64,000 bases of DNA from Mucilaginibacter sp. (GCA_028288025.1 JAQBOM010000031.1:1-64000), one strand, 5' to 3'; counted from the stretch's first letter, positions 26,663 to 36,767 are shown. A program made the numbers and translations. The notes: generated from the letters alone by a model not told the origin.

Positions 26663-28275
26663 AAGCCTTTGCCCAGCTGTTCCTTGCATTGGATGAAACC
26701 AATAAAACCAACGAAAAGGTTAAAGTATTGAAAGACTATTTTAACAGCGTACCCGATACGGATAAAATGCACATGCTCGCGCTGTTTTCGGGGCGAAAGC
26801 CTAAACGGCAGATCAACGCTACGCTGGTGAGGAATTGGGCGATTGAAGCATCACATATACCCTACTGGCTTTTTGAGGAAAGCTACCAGGTAGTGGGCGA
26901 CCTGGCCGAAACCATGGCATTGCTGATGCCGCAAACCGATCAAACCAGCAGCAAAACCCTTACAGAATGGATAGCGGAAATAAATGACCTGGCAAACAAA
27001 ACGGAGAATGAAAAAAAGGAATGGCTGCTCGACTCATGGGCCATGCTCGATAACCAGGAGCGCTTTGTATTCAATAAATTGTTGACGGGCAGTTTCCGGG
27101 TTGGGGTATCGCAAAGCCTGGTGATAAAAGCGCTGTCGGAAATTTCGGGGTTAGATGCCGCAACCTTAACCCACCGGATAATGGGAAACTGGCAACCCGA
27201 AATCTACCAGTACATGGAGCTGATACAGGAACAAGGTGCCGCAGACGACATCTCCCGCCCCTACCCCTTTTTCCTGGCTTACCCAATACAGGAAACATCC
27301 GAAAAGCAAAGGTCGGCGGAAGAATTACGGGCATCATTAGGCAATGAGTCCGAATGGCAGGCCGAATGGAAATGGGACGGTATCCGCGCGCAGTTGATCA
27401 AACGCGAAGACAAAATATTCATCTGGAGTCGCGGCGAGGATTTGGCTACTGATAAATTCCCCGAACTGCATCCGTTTTTAAACGCCCTGCCGGATGGTAC
27501 TGTTATCGACGGCGAGATATTAAGCTTCCGGAACGGCCTGCCGATGCCCTTCAACATACTGCAAACCCGCATCGGCCGTAAAAACCTCGATAAAAAAATA
27601 TTGGAGGAAAGCCCCGTCGCGGTGATCGCGTATGATTGCCTGGAGTATAACGGCGAAGATATCCGCACCACCACGCAGGCCGGCCGCAGGTCTGTTCTTG
27701 AAAAACTACAGGCCACCACAACGTTCCCCGAAATATTCCGCATATCTGCGCTTATACCGTTTGGCAGTTGGGAAGAGCTCGCGACAATAAGGGAGCAATC
27801 CCGCGCCATGATCGCCGAAGGCATTATGCTCAAACGAAAAAGCGCTGCCTACCAGGTGGGCCGCAAGCGCGGCGACTGGTGGAAATGGAAGATCGATCCC
27901 CTTTCGGTCGATGCAGTTATGATCTACGCGCAAAAAGGCCATGGCCGTCGCGCCGACCTGTACACTGACTATACCTTTGCCGTTTGGGATGGCGATAAGC
28001 TGGTGCCTTTTGCAAAAGCGTATTCCGGCTTAACCGATCAGGAAATAAACAAGGTGGATTATTTTGTAAAGCGCAACACGCTGGAAAAATTCGGCCCGGT
28101 TCGTACCGTAAAACCCGAGCTGGTTTTCGAGATCGGCTTTGAAGGCATTAACCGCTCAACCCGGCATAAATCCGGTATTGCCCTGCGCTTTCCGCGGATA
28201 CTGCGCTGGCGCCATGATAAACCCAAAGAAGAAGCTGATACGCTGGAAACCCTGAAGGCTTTATTGGGAGAATAA
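26659..28275 (+). CDS. ATP-dependent DNA ligase (ligase-exonuclease repair pair)
   Basis: 538 residues. An N-terminal DNA-binding domain (about 1-200) precedes the nucleotidyltransferase with motif I EWKWDGIRAQLI (Lys adenylated by ATP), motif III-like GTVIDGEIL, motif IV EGIMLK and motif V WWKWK, then an OB fold ending in RFPRILRWR. It seals nicks using ATP, alongside the NAD-dependent LigA expected elsewhere. This is the LigB/C-like type found with the MBL exonuclease. Translation is coupled to that gene by ATGA overlap. Confidence 0.95.
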   Translation: MKAFAQLFLALDETNKTNEKVKVLKDYFNSVPDTDKMHMLALFSGRKPKRQINATLVRNWAIEASHIPYWLFEESYQVVGDLAETMALLMPQTDQTSSKTLTEWIAEINDLANKTENEKKEWLLDSWAMLDNQERFVFNKLLTGSFRVGVSQSLVIKALSEISGLDAATLTHRIMGNWQPEIYQYMELIQEQGAADDISRPYPFFLAYPIQETSEKQRSAEELRASLGNESEWQAEWKWDGIRAQLIKREDKIFIWSRGEDLATDKFPELHPFLNALPDGTVIDGEILSFRNGLPMPFNILQTRIGRKNLDKKILEESPVAVIAYDCLEYNGEDIRTTTQAGRRSVLEKLQATTTFPEIFRISALIPFGSWEELATIREQSRAMIAEGIMLKRKSAAYQVGRKRGDWWKWKIDPLSVDAVMIYAQKGHGRRADLYTDYTFAVWDGDKLVPFAKAYSGLTDQEINKVDYFVKRNTLEKFGPVRTVKPELVFEIGFEGINRSTRHKSGIALRFPRILRWRHDKPKEEADTLETLKALLGE

Positions 28276-28288
28276 CACTAAAACCATA

Positions 28289-28329
28289 TCATTGACGGCG
28301 AAGCAATGACATAATAATGCAATCATTGC
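28289..28329. repeat. GCAATGAC hairpin after the ligase gene
   Basis: TCATTG/CAATGA (28289-28309) and GCAATGA/TCATTGC (28303-28329) are alternative stems; GTTTTAAA follows. It shares the GTCATTGC word with 1724-1778 and could end ligase transcription. Confidence 0.5.
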
Positions 28330-28420
28330 GTTTTAAACATGTTACAGCCGGGCAACTCCTTTCATATAAACAATTTCATAGCTTTGGATTTTATGTTTTC
28401 CGCCTTTAGCTAAGATAAAA

Positions 28421-29209
28421 ATGAGTATCATCCACATCCTTAACGGCGATTCTACACGACATAGTTTCGGGCAAACCGGGCTCGAAGGCGACGCCCTTGT
28501 ATGGCATGAAGTACTTTCGGAAGGCCCGCTCGAAAGAGACATTTCATCAGGAAGCTTCTGGAAAGTGCGTTCGGAATGGATCTCTAAAACTTTTAATGAG
28601 TCACCCGAAAATTATCAGCGAAAAATGCTGGATATGCTGTCGAAGTTAAGCGAGTCTTACGATGAAATTAATCTTTGGTTTGAGTTCGACCTGCATTGCC
28701 AGGTGAATTTAATAGGCCTGATGACCTACATGGCGAAAAAAACAGATCTCTCTGCCCCTGCTATCTACCTTATTTGCCCGGCAGACTATCCGGGCAAGAA
28801 AAACTTTATGGGTATGGGTGAATTAACCGGAGCGGAATTAGAATACCTGTACGATAACATCCGGGTAAGGCTTAGTGAAGCCGATTTTGTTATAGCCGGC
28901 GAGGCGTGGGACGTGTATGTAACCCATGATGCCGATAAATTAAAAGCTTACCTGGACGAAACGGTTTTCTGGGGCAACCTTCATTTACTCAAACCAGCGC
29001 TGGAAGCTCACTTCGAACGGCTGCAGGTGAATGAACATGGTTTAAATTATATCGAACAAAAACTGCTGGACATATACAACTACGGCATCAAAACCAAACC
29101 CGAAATATACCTGCGGTTTTGGAGCACTGAAAAAATATATGGGTTAGGAGATGCAGAAATTGATATTTATCTTAACCGCCTCAAAGAAAAAGCGTTGATC
29201 ACTTTCTAA
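28421..29209 (+). CDS. DUF1835 domain protein
   Basis: 262 residues. It begins MSIIHILNGDSTRHSF and continues GDALVWHEVLSEGPL, the N-terminal signature of DUF1835. The middle is helical; the end (YGLGDAEIDIYLNRL) resembles the DUF3658-type tail. Cytoplasmic, no signal peptide, no known activity. The SDR gene follows after 6 bp, so the two are probably one transcript. Confidence 0.8.
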   Translation: MSIIHILNGDSTRHSFGQTGLEGDALVWHEVLSEGPLERDISSGSFWKVRSEWISKTFNESPENYQRKMLDMLSKLSESYDEINLWFEFDLHCQVNLIGLMTYMAKKTDLSAPAIYLICPADYPGKKNFMGMGELTGAELEYLYDNIRVRLSEADFVIAGEAWDVYVTHDADKLKAYLDETVFWGNLHLLKPALEAHFERLQVNEHGLNYIEQKLLDIYNYGIKTKPEIYLRFWSTEKIYGLGDAEIDIYLNRLKEKALITF

Positions 29210-29215
29210 ATATTC

Positions 29216-29962
29216 ATGACTAAAACGTACCTCATCAGCGGCGCCGGCAGCGGCATTGGCCGCGCCATAGCACAAAAGCTCGGCAGCGACGGGCATACCT
29301 GTATATTACTTGGCCGTAATGCAGATCATTTACAGCAAACCCTCGCCAGCCTTCCCACCGGCGAACACAGCCTACTACCTGCAGATATAACCGATAAAAA
29401 AAGTTTAAACAACGCATTTGCCACCTTAGGCAACGTAACTATCGACGGGCTAGTAGCCAACTCAGGCATCGGCGGCGAAAACAACTGGGGCGATACTGAC
29501 CGCTGGCAAACTATCATCGACACCAACCTAACCGGCACCTACAATTTTGTAAATACGTTTTTGCCAAAACTCAACAATGCAGGCGAAAAGCATATCCTCA
29601 TCACCTCATCTGTTTTAGCAAGGTTAGGTGTGGCAAACTATTCAGCTTACTGCGCGTCGAAAGCGGGCTTGCTTGGCCTGATGCGCTCATGGGCCGTTCA
29701 GTTTGCGCCACAAAATATTTTGGTTAATGCCATTTGTCCGGGCTGGGTTGATACGGATATGGCACAGCAGGGCCTGCAAGGCATTGCGGATGGTATCGGA
29801 ATAACAAAGGATGAGTTTTACGATATAGCCATGCAAAGCGTACCCCTAAAGCGTATGAGCCAGCCCGAAGAAATAGCCGGCCTTGTTGCCTACCTGTTAT
29901 CCCAGCGCTCTATCACTGGGCAAACAATTGATATAAATTGCGGCGCGGTAATGAATAGTTAA
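29216..29962 (+). CDS. SDR-family oxidoreductase (FabG-like)
   Basis: 248 residues, a complete classical SDR: GAGSGIGRAIA dinucleotide loop, NSGIGGEN, ITSSVL with the catalytic Ser, YSAYCASK with Tyr and Lys, CPGWVDTDM, and a C-terminal ITGQTIDINCG. The cofactor is probably NADP(H) (GRNADH after the second strand). It could be a 3-oxoacyl-ACP or sugar/alcohol dehydrogenase; the substrate is unknown. It is 6 bp downstream of the DUF1835 gene. Confidence 0.9.
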   Translation: MTKTYLISGAGSGIGRAIAQKLGSDGHTCILLGRNADHLQQTLASLPTGEHSLLPADITDKKSLNNAFATLGNVTIDGLVANSGIGGENNWGDTDRWQTIIDTNLTGTYNFVNTFLPKLNNAGEKHILITSSVLARLGVANYSAYCASKAGLLGLMRSWAVQFAPQNILVNAICPGWVDTDMAQQGLQGIADGIGITKDEFYDIAMQSVPLKRMSQPEEIAGLVAYLLSQRSITGQTIDINCGAVMNS

Positions 29963-29988
29963 TGGGATAGGGATATTAAAACTACGTA

Positions 29989-30114
29989 CGTCATGCCGAA
30001 TTTATTTCGGCACCTCACCTGGAAGGTATCCGGCACACAAGTCAACGATATGGCAATTGCAGACCAGGCAAACGTGAATGTCCTGTGGGGTGCCGAAATA
30101 AATTCGGCATGACG
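29989..30114. repeat. 26-bp perfect inverted repeat between convergent genes
   Basis: CGTCATGCCGAATTTATTTC... (29989-30014) and its exact reverse complement (30089-30114) flank 74 bp. A CTTGG/CTTG word tract (30120-30156) follows and touches the stop codon of the next gene. It sits where two transcripts collide and could act as a two-way terminator or be a small mobile repeat. Confidence 0.85.
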
Positions 30115-30157
30115 GCACTCTATTCTTGGCTCTTGATTCTTGCAATCTTGGCTCTAA

Positions 30158-31708
30158 TTACCGCACAATCGCCGCAACTGTCGGCGATGGTTCGCTTTCA
30201 TTTTTCAGCCTATCAATAGCAGTAACCACGTACAGGTACGTTTTTCCTTTTTGAGCGGTGCTGTCGTTATAACCCGTGGCATCGTCATATTGGATGCGCA
30301 GTATATGCTTCGGATCGGTTAAGTTTACCTTTTCGGTACCCTCAAAACGGTAGATCACATAGCCGTAAACAGGTTCCTTGTCTTTCGCCTGCAGCGGCGC
30401 CTCCCATTTCAATACCACTCCGGCAGCGCCATGGGCCGCCACTAAATTTCGTACCGGGTTCGGCGGAATAGAATCCAGCCAAAGCATTGGCGGCGGCAAT
30501 GCCGGGTAACGGTAGTAGGTTGTTTTCAGCGAGTCGGTAATACCGAGCGGGTTTCTTAAAAGCGAATTTGAGCTAAAATAAACGCTGCCTTGTACGCGCG
30601 GGTTGGCACGCAGGTATTTGATCTGGTCGGGCAGTTGAGCAGGATTCCTGAATTTAATAAGCTTGCGCTCATTGATTCGGTAAGCTGCCATGCCGATATA
30701 CAAATGACGGTTGTAAGTATTTTCGCTCCACCAATCGAGCAATACATTAAAAGGTACCGAGCGGTCATCAATTGGCCAGTAAATTTGCGGGTTAATATAA
30801 TCCAGCCAGCCCTTTTTTATCCATTTCCGCGAGTCGGCAAACAACTCGTAGTTAGACGATCCGCCATGCGTGTCTGAACCCTCGGGGTTTTGATACCTGT
30901 TCGCCCAAACGCCAAAAGGGCTTATGCCGAACTTCATCCGCGGCTTATGCTTATGGATACTGTCACTCAGTACCTGTATCAATGTGTCTACATTATGTCG
31001 CCGCCAATCCTTTATATCGTTATACCCGCCGCCATAAGCTTTAAAGGTTTCAGCATCGTTAATATGCTGCCCGTCAATCTGGTATGGATAAAAATAGTCA
31101 TCCATGTGAATGCCATCCACGTCATAATTATCCACCACGTCTAATATTACCTTTACTATATAATCACGCACCTCCGGTATACCGGGATTAAACAATTTAA
31201 TGCCGCCATATATAAAAAACCATTCCGGCTTTATCCGGGTGATATGCTGCGGGCTTAACGCGTAAAATTTATTGTCGGTAGTTGCGCGGTATGGATTCAG
31301 CCATGCATGCAGTTCCATTCCCCGTCGATGTGCCTCGATGATGGCAAATTCAAGCGGGTCATAAAGGGGGTTGGGTGCCTGGCCCTGTTTGCCCGTCAGC
31401 CATTTCGACCATGGTTCCCTGCCCTTTGCATAAAAAGCGTCCGCCGCCGGCCTAACCTGGAACATCACCGCGTTGATACCCATTTGCTGGTGCGTATTTA
31501 GCCGGTCAACCAGTTCTCTCTTTTGTTCGTCTGTTGTCAGCCCGGGGCGGCTTGGCCAGTCAACGTTGCCAACTGTAGCGATCCAGACACCGCGAAACTC
31601 ACGTTTAGGGGCCAGCTTTTCAGCAACCGGTATATTGGGTTGTGCCTGGCATACCACAAAAACGGTCAATGTGAAAATTAGTAGAAGTAAAGGACGGCAG
31701 ATCAACAT
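30158..31708 (-). CDS. GHL10/DUF187 family glycoside-hydrolase-like lipoprotein or secreted protein
   Basis: 516 residues from the ATG before MLICRPLLLLIFTLTVFVVCQAQ, a signal peptide; the frame is open 13 codons further to 31747. The GHL10 barrel (about 35-400) opens with KREFRGVWIATVGNVDWPS and shows VMFQVRPAADAFY, LHAWLNPYR and DGIHMDDYFYPY, whose Asp pair is likely catalytic. A fibronectin type III-like domain closes the protein (about 415-510). Family members act on peptidoglycan or other glycans; the substrate here is unknown. It is convergent with the SDR gene. Confidence 0.88.
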   Translation of the reverse strand: MLICRPLLLLIFTLTVFVVCQAQPNIPVAEKLAPKREFRGVWIATVGNVDWPSRPGLTTDEQKRELVDRLNTHQQMGINAVMFQVRPAADAFYAKGREPWSKWLTGKQGQAPNPLYDPLEFAIIEAHRRGMELHAWLNPYRATTDNKFYALSPQHITRIKPEWFFIYGGIKLFNPGIPEVRDYIVKVILDVVDNYDVDGIHMDDYFYPYQIDGQHINDAETFKAYGGGYNDIKDWRRHNVDTLIQVLSDSIHKHKPRMKFGISPFGVWANRYQNPEGSDTHGGSSNYELFADSRKWIKKGWLDYINPQIYWPIDDRSVPFNVLLDWWSENTYNRHLYIGMAAYRINERKLIKFRNPAQLPDQIKYLRANPRVQGSVYFSSNSLLRNPLGITDSLKTTYYRYPALPPPMLWLDSIPPNPVRNLVAAHGAAGVVLKWEAPLQAKDKEPVYGYVIYRFEGTEKVNLTDPKHILRIQYDDATGYNDSTAQKGKTYLYVVTAIDRLKNESEPSPTVAAIVR

Positions 31709-31925
31709 CAAATAAAAAAATTTAAAGCTGCAAAGATATAAACTCATCGCGTTGCGCTTTAGTTATAACGCGGAATAATCGCGCATATTTGTGTTTTAAT
31801 CATATTGTGCTTATTTTAGCCCTCGTTTACAACTTGAGACTATCATCTCACGAAGCTTTCGCAATTAGTAAATAATGATTCTCGCCCTCAATTAACTAAT
31901 CAGAAAATTAAAAAAATTAATTGTT

Positions 31926-32837
31926 ATGGAAAACCAAGCAGGCCAGTCACCAAAAAGAAATTCAAACGTCATATACTTCCTTATTGTAGTTGTATTGGCA
32001 TTACTGGCCACCGATGTGTATTTATATCTTCAAAAAAATAAGGCAGATACAAAGATTGTTTATCAGAATGATGAAAAAACCCGGCTCCAAACCGAACTGG
32101 ATAGCCTTGAGGCCCAAATTGAGCAGGTAAATGTTGGCAAGACCAAATTATCAGCCGAAATGCAGGCGAAAAACGACTCGCTAAGATCAAAAATTAAAGT
32201 ATTGCGCAATGAGTTGGCTAAAGGGAAATTAACCGTTGCCGAGCTGTCAAAAGCACAGGAAGATGTAAAACAGTTGAGATATTTTGTGACAAAATATACT
32301 GCTGACATCGAAGAGCTAAAAAAACAAAACCAAACTTTAGCCACCGAGCGGGATACGCTAAAAACCAACCTGGCAACAGTAAACCAGAAGGCCACCACAC
32401 TCGAAAAGCAAAACCAGGACCTTGGCACAAAAGTTAAAGTAGGCTCGGCAATAAAAGTTGCCATGGCCAACGTAGTTGCCTATAAAATTAAAGGCAGCGG
32501 CAAGGAAGTGGATGTGAAACGTGCCGCCCCGGCAAAAAAAATCAAGATCAATTTTACTGTAGCCAGCAACGACATCGCTGAAAAAGGCATGCACGACATT
32601 TTTGTGCGCATTACAGACCCAACCGGCAACCTGATCGCCAGTACTGACGCAGGCACGTTCAAAGCTGACGGGCAGGACCTGCAATACACCTATAAAACGT
32701 CCATTGAATTTAAAAACGACGGCACCGGCTATACCATCGATTGGGTAAACCCGGCGCCTTTCCAAAAAGGCACCTATAATGTAGTGCTTTACGCCGATGG
32801 ATTTACAATGGGAAAGACTGAATTTACGCTGAAATAA
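31926..32837 (+). CDS. membrane-anchored coiled-coil protein with beta-sandwich end
   Basis: 303 residues. One membrane helix (about 17-35, IYFLIVVVLALLATDVYLYL) is followed by a long coiled coil (about 40-175) and a C-terminal beta domain (about 180-303) rich in GTY/GKTEF-type strands. It is a recurrent but uncharacterised Bacteroidota protein, probably periplasmic and perhaps spanning part of the envelope. It is divergent from the GHL10 gene and ends at a terminator (32891-32920). Confidence 0.75.
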   Translation: MENQAGQSPKRNSNVIYFLIVVVLALLATDVYLYLQKNKADTKIVYQNDEKTRLQTELDSLEAQIEQVNVGKTKLSAEMQAKNDSLRSKIKVLRNELAKGKLTVAELSKAQEDVKQLRYFVTKYTADIEELKKQNQTLATERDTLKTNLATVNQKATTLEKQNQDLGTKVKVGSAIKVAMANVVAYKIKGSGKEVDVKRAAPAKKIKINFTVASNDIAEKGMHDIFVRITDPTGNLIASTDAGTFKADGQDLQYTYKTSIEFKNDGTGYTIDWVNPAPFQKGTYNVVLYADGFTMGKTEFTLK

Positions 32838-32847
32838 AAGCCTCACC

Positions 32848-32990
32848 TAAGTCCTCTCCAAAGGAGAGGACTTAATTTGACCTTTATATCAAGTCCTTCT
32901 GCTATTCAGGAGGACTTTTTAATTACCAGGTTTAAAGCCTGATGCATTTAACGACGAGTTGCTTAAAGTCCTCTCCTTTGGAGAGGATTT
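32848..32990. repeat. three CTCC-type hairpins between convergent genes
   Basis: Hairpin 1 (32848-32874): TAAGTCCTCTCC, loop AAA, complement. Hairpin 2 (32891-32920): AAGTCCTTCT/AGGAGGACTT then TTTT, a good terminator for the gene at 31926. Hairpin 3 (32965-32990): same 26 bases as 26609-26634. Together they fill the gap up to the stop codon of the kinase gene at 33000. Confidence 0.85.
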
Positions 32991-32999
32991 CGGTAAGGC

Positions 33000-35900
33000 C
33001 TAAGCGGCCGGCAAATTCAAATAAAATGTAGTGCCTTCGCCAATAGCGGTATCAAACCAAACTTTGCCGCCGGCATTTTCGATGGAGTTTTTGACGAAAG
33101 CCAGCCCAAGGCCTGTGCCCGAGCTTTTGGTGGTAAAATTGGGTTCAAATATCTTTTCGCGCAGCAGTTCAGGTATGCCGTTGCCATTGTCCTTAATGGT
33201 TACTAAAATATTTTTGTTGGTGATCAAATAGTTAATTTCAATGAGCCCGCTACGCTCGGTTGAAGCTGCTTCTATCGCGTTTTTTAATAAATTATTAAAA
33301 CATCTTAGCAACTGGTCGCGGTCAGCATATATAAAAAATGGTTCATTAGGCGCCTGGTATATTATTTTTATGTTGTCCATTTGCTTAAAAATGGTAGCTG
33401 CCTGGTTGATTATTGAAAATATATCCAGGCGTTCCATCCGGGTATCCGGCATTTTGGCGAATGCCGAAAATTCGGAAGCGATGGTCGACAGGCTTTCAAT
33501 TTGCTCAACAAACGATTTGCTGAACCGTTCAAATTTTTGGTCAAACTTAGGGTCCTTATCCCGCCACGATTTGTCGAGCAGCTGCAAACCCAGTTTTAAT
33601 GGGGTTAACGGGTTTTTAATTTCGTGGGCTACTTGCTTGGCCATTTCACGCCAGGCGCTTTCCCTTTCGGACTGGGCAAGCTTTTGGGCGCTATTTTCGA
33701 GGGTGGCTATCATTTTATTATATTCCTTCACCAGGGCGCCTATCTCATCCTCGCGTTCCCAACGGATAGGCTCATTTTTTTGGCCATATATGGTTTTGCT
33801 TAAATTATGCTGAATAAAACTTAAAGGCGCTGTTATTTGCTGTGCAATAAATACAGCAAACAGCCCGATGGCTATAAACACCAGGGCATACACATTGATC
33901 ATTATGTTTATCAGCGACCCTATACGTTCTTTATAATCAGCCTCGTTCGAAAAATAGGGCAGCTGCAAATAGGCTATTGTCTCATTCTTCGAATTGCGTA
34001 GCGGCATATACGCGGCCTTATAATTCAGCCTGCCTATAATCTCTTCGTTTACATATTCCGATTTTTGAAGCCTGGTTAAATATATAAATGCCCGGGCGTG
34101 CATTCGCCGCGCCTGCAAGCCAAACTCAAATAATTTGGGCTGGGTAGTAAGCAGCGCTACACCGCTGGTATTATAAAGGGTCAGATCGGAAGAATAAGTA
34201 TTGGCAAACGCATTAAAATCAACCTGGCTGCGTTCATCAATGTGGTTTAAATATTTATTGTAGGGTCCGTTTTCAAATGCCGACGCGATCCGCGTAATCT
34301 TATCCCGTATCGCCTTATCCTGCTGGTTTTGATACTGGGCGCTTATTGAAAAAAACGTAATGATCCCAACAAATATTAATGTAGCCACCACGGCAAATAT
34401 CATCGAAAACTGTATCCGCGTTTTGTAAAGTATCTGGCCAAGGTTTAATGTAAAGCCCCAACGTACACGGTCGCCTTTGATATTTAAAACCTTTATCCTA
34501 AGCCACGACAACCTGACCAATAAAACCAAAATGCTGAATACCAGGAATATCACAAAAAAGAACGTGATAGAAGTAACCGCAAGGAATAAAGCATTGTCCT
34601 CTTTGCTTACAACGATCAGGTTACGCCGGCTGGGCTGGTATATTAAATGGCTGTAAGTTGTAAAATGCAAATACCATTCTTTACTGGGATTTTGCGTGGT
34701 TTTATAAACATACCTGTTCAACTGTCCTTTTAGGTCGGTATTGACGAGACTATACACATAGTCGCCGCTTTGGGTCAATAATTTATTATCGATATAAAAT
34801 GCATACGAGTAGTCTTTAAATTGATTTCCTGTATTTACCTGGCCGTCTATCAGCAAACCGGGGAAAGATGTAAGAGTCTCTAATGGTTTTGATTTTAACT
34901 CGATTACTATTGTGCCTAAGTTCTTATGACCCTGGAATACAGGCAGAATGGCAAAATAATTCTGAAACCCAAACGATTCGTTTTCCCGGTAAAAATAATC
35001 CGACACCTTAAATGCGCTATATAATACCATGTCTTTAAAAATACCCAGGTCATAATTCTTATCCGCCGATAAGGATTGCTCACGGTTATTAAACTCATGG
35101 ACTTTAAGCTCGTACTTTGATAAATAGCCGTTAAAATAAAGCTTCTGCAAACGTGTCTTAATATAGTCGCTGTTATTAAGGTTATCTTTAAAATAGCGAA
35201 TGATTGAAGTGTCAGTAACAATTTGCTTGTCTATTTTCTTAAATATCAGGTCGGCGCTAATGTCATCTGGTACTTCCAGCTTTTGGATCAAAGCTCTGCG
35301 CGTTTGCTTTTCCTTTACAGATTCAAAATAATTGAGCTTGACCGACGAAATGAGCGCGCATATAAACAGGATGAAAGCAAATGAAGCCGCAGTTAGCTTT
35401 CCGCCCCGGTATTGATGGGCATACCACCGGATAAAAACCAGGCACGCCCAAAGCATGTAAAACGAAGTGAATCCCTGGTGATAAGTTGCTATCCCCGTAG
35501 CTAAAAGGATACCGGCAATAAAAACGCCCGCCTTGTGCGCTGGCGGCATGGGCACCCTGATACATAACTTTATAAAAACCTCAATTAAAAGATAAAAAAT
35601 CAGGAAGCTAAAACACTGCATCAATATGCCGAGCGCGCTGAAATACGAGAGGTTAAGTACATTGCTGACGTCAAAATTTATCTTTGAATTGATGACCAGC
35701 CCATAGAAGAGATTTAATAAGGCAGTTGACACGATAACCAGGATCAATGAGCACGCGGCAACAAGCAGGTACCCCGTAAATTTACCAGGAACATTTTTTT
35801 GCAGCCTGTTGCGCTGCAGGTACACAAAAACTACAAACCAGCAAATAAACAGTATGTTGATACACAGGTCGCCCAATGAACGATAAGTAGCGCTTGATGC

Positions 35901-36731
35901 ATACAACGATGGGTTGAATACCTCAAGCCTGTAAGTAAAATCGGGCCAGTTATAATGCAAGTTTAAAAACCTGACCAGGATGATGAATGCGGCCAAAACG
36001 ACAAATGAGAGCAGCACGTATCCTTTCCCTGCAAGGTAATTGCAAACATTTTGCACCAATACGCAAAAGAAGATCAGGGTCAATATCCACAGGCTTAGCT
36101 CGAAATAAAAAAAGTCGTGGTTTACCTCGCCGTTTTTCGCTGTAACCGAAAACAGGTACGACCCGGCGTTGCTGTGTATTGCAAAAACTTTTTTATTGGC
36201 AAAATCGGCAATTTCAATACTGTTGTCGTTCAGCAAATCGGGCGCAAAGGTGTTTTGCAGATACTGGTTTTGAAAAGCATAGTTAAGCTTTACCGGGATA
36301 AAAAATATGGCTGAAAAATTCCCTTCGGTTTTTTTTATTTCTTCGTAGTACCCATTCGCCTCTTTTCGGAACGAATACCCGTCCTTAATTGATGCGGCAT
36401 CCGGGGGTATAACTTTAACGCCGCTCCAAAAGCTTAAATTCCCGTTGGTTAATGTAATAAACCAAATGCTTTTGTTGGTAGTAAAATCCTGGATAGATTT
36501 CAGCCCGGCTGCCGGGTTTCCCGAAAGTGTTTTTAATTGGTTAAATGCGCTATTGTTATTGAGCACATCATTTACCCACTTCTCTTTTTTATGCAGGTTT
36601 CCCTCAAGCTTCCTGGCTGTTTGCTCAAGGTTATTTACAGGCGTATATGTTTTTTGAACAACTATTGCCGTAAAAAACAAACTGGCGCAAAGTAAGGCCA
36701 GCAATGCACGTATTTTTCCGGATGTAGCCAA
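33000..36731 (-). CDS. large multi-pass sensor histidine kinase (NtrY-like core)
   Basis: 1243 residues. One N-terminal helix, an extracytoplasmic region, then about eight membrane helices (residues about 215-475), a second large extracytoplasmic region (about 480-700), two helices (about 720-800), a third sensor stretch, a last helix (about 940-965), HAMP (ITAPLSFIQHNLS... EREDEIGALVKEYNKM), HisKA with AKQVAHEIKNPLTPLKLGLQ (His about 1034) and HATPase with DNGNGIP and GTGLGLAFVKN. All catalytic boxes are present. It has no regulator next to it. Its stop lies right after the third CTCC hairpin. FabD lies upstream on the same strand, 130 bp away. Confidence 0.88.
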   Translation of the reverse strand: MATSGKIRALLALLCASLFFTAIVVQKTYTPVNNLEQTARKLEGNLHKKEKWVNDVLNNNSAFNQLKTLSGNPAAGLKSIQDFTTNKSIWFITLTNGNLSFWSGVKVIPPDAASIKDGYSFRKEANGYYEEIKKTEGNFSAIFFIPVKLNYAFQNQYLQNTFAPDLLNDNSIEIADFANKKVFAIHSNAGSYLFSVTAKNGEVNHDFFYFELSLWILTLIFFCVLVQNVCNYLAGKGYVLLSFVVLAAFIILVRFLNLHYNWPDFTYRLEVFNPSLYASSATYRSLGDLCINILFICWFVVFVYLQRNRLQKNVPGKFTGYLLVAACSLILVIVSTALLNLFYGLVINSKINFDVSNVLNLSYFSALGILMQCFSFLIFYLLIEVFIKLCIRVPMPPAHKAGVFIAGILLATGIATYHQGFTSFYMLWACLVFIRWYAHQYRGGKLTAASFAFILFICALISSVKLNYFESVKEKQTRRALIQKLEVPDDISADLIFKKIDKQIVTDTSIIRYFKDNLNNSDYIKTRLQKLYFNGYLSKYELKVHEFNNREQSLSADKNYDLGIFKDMVLYSAFKVSDYFYRENESFGFQNYFAILPVFQGHKNLGTIVIELKSKPLETLTSFPGLLIDGQVNTGNQFKDYSYAFYIDNKLLTQSGDYVYSLVNTDLKGQLNRYVYKTTQNPSKEWYLHFTTYSHLIYQPSRRNLIVVSKEDNALFLAVTSITFFFVIFLVFSILVLLVRLSWLRIKVLNIKGDRVRWGFTLNLGQILYKTRIQFSMIFAVVATLIFVGIITFFSISAQYQNQQDKAIRDKITRIASAFENGPYNKYLNHIDERSQVDFNAFANTYSSDLTLYNTSGVALLTTQPKLFEFGLQARRMHARAFIYLTRLQKSEYVNEEIIGRLNYKAAYMPLRNSKNETIAYLQLPYFSNEADYKERIGSLINIMINVYALVFIAIGLFAVFIAQQITAPLSFIQHNLSKTIYGQKNEPIRWEREDEIGALVKEYNKMIATLENSAQKLAQSERESAWREMAKQVAHEIKNPLTPLKLGLQLLDKSWRDKDPKFDQKFERFSKSFVEQIESLSTIASEFSAFAKMPDTRMERLDIFSIINQAATIFKQMDNIKIIYQAPNEPFFIYADRDQLLRCFNNLLKNAIEAASTERSGLIEINYLITNKNILVTIKDNGNGIPELLREKIFEPNFTTKSSGTGLGLAFVKNSIENAGGKVWFDTAIGEGTTFYLNLPAA

Positions 36732-36767
36732 TTGGTTGTATAATTAAAACAATAAAGATATAAATTA

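Noticed and set aside
27279..27833. 184-codon open frame antisense to the DNA ligase
   Set aside because: Lies wholly within a motif-complete ligase gene and has Ser/Arg-rich shadow composition.
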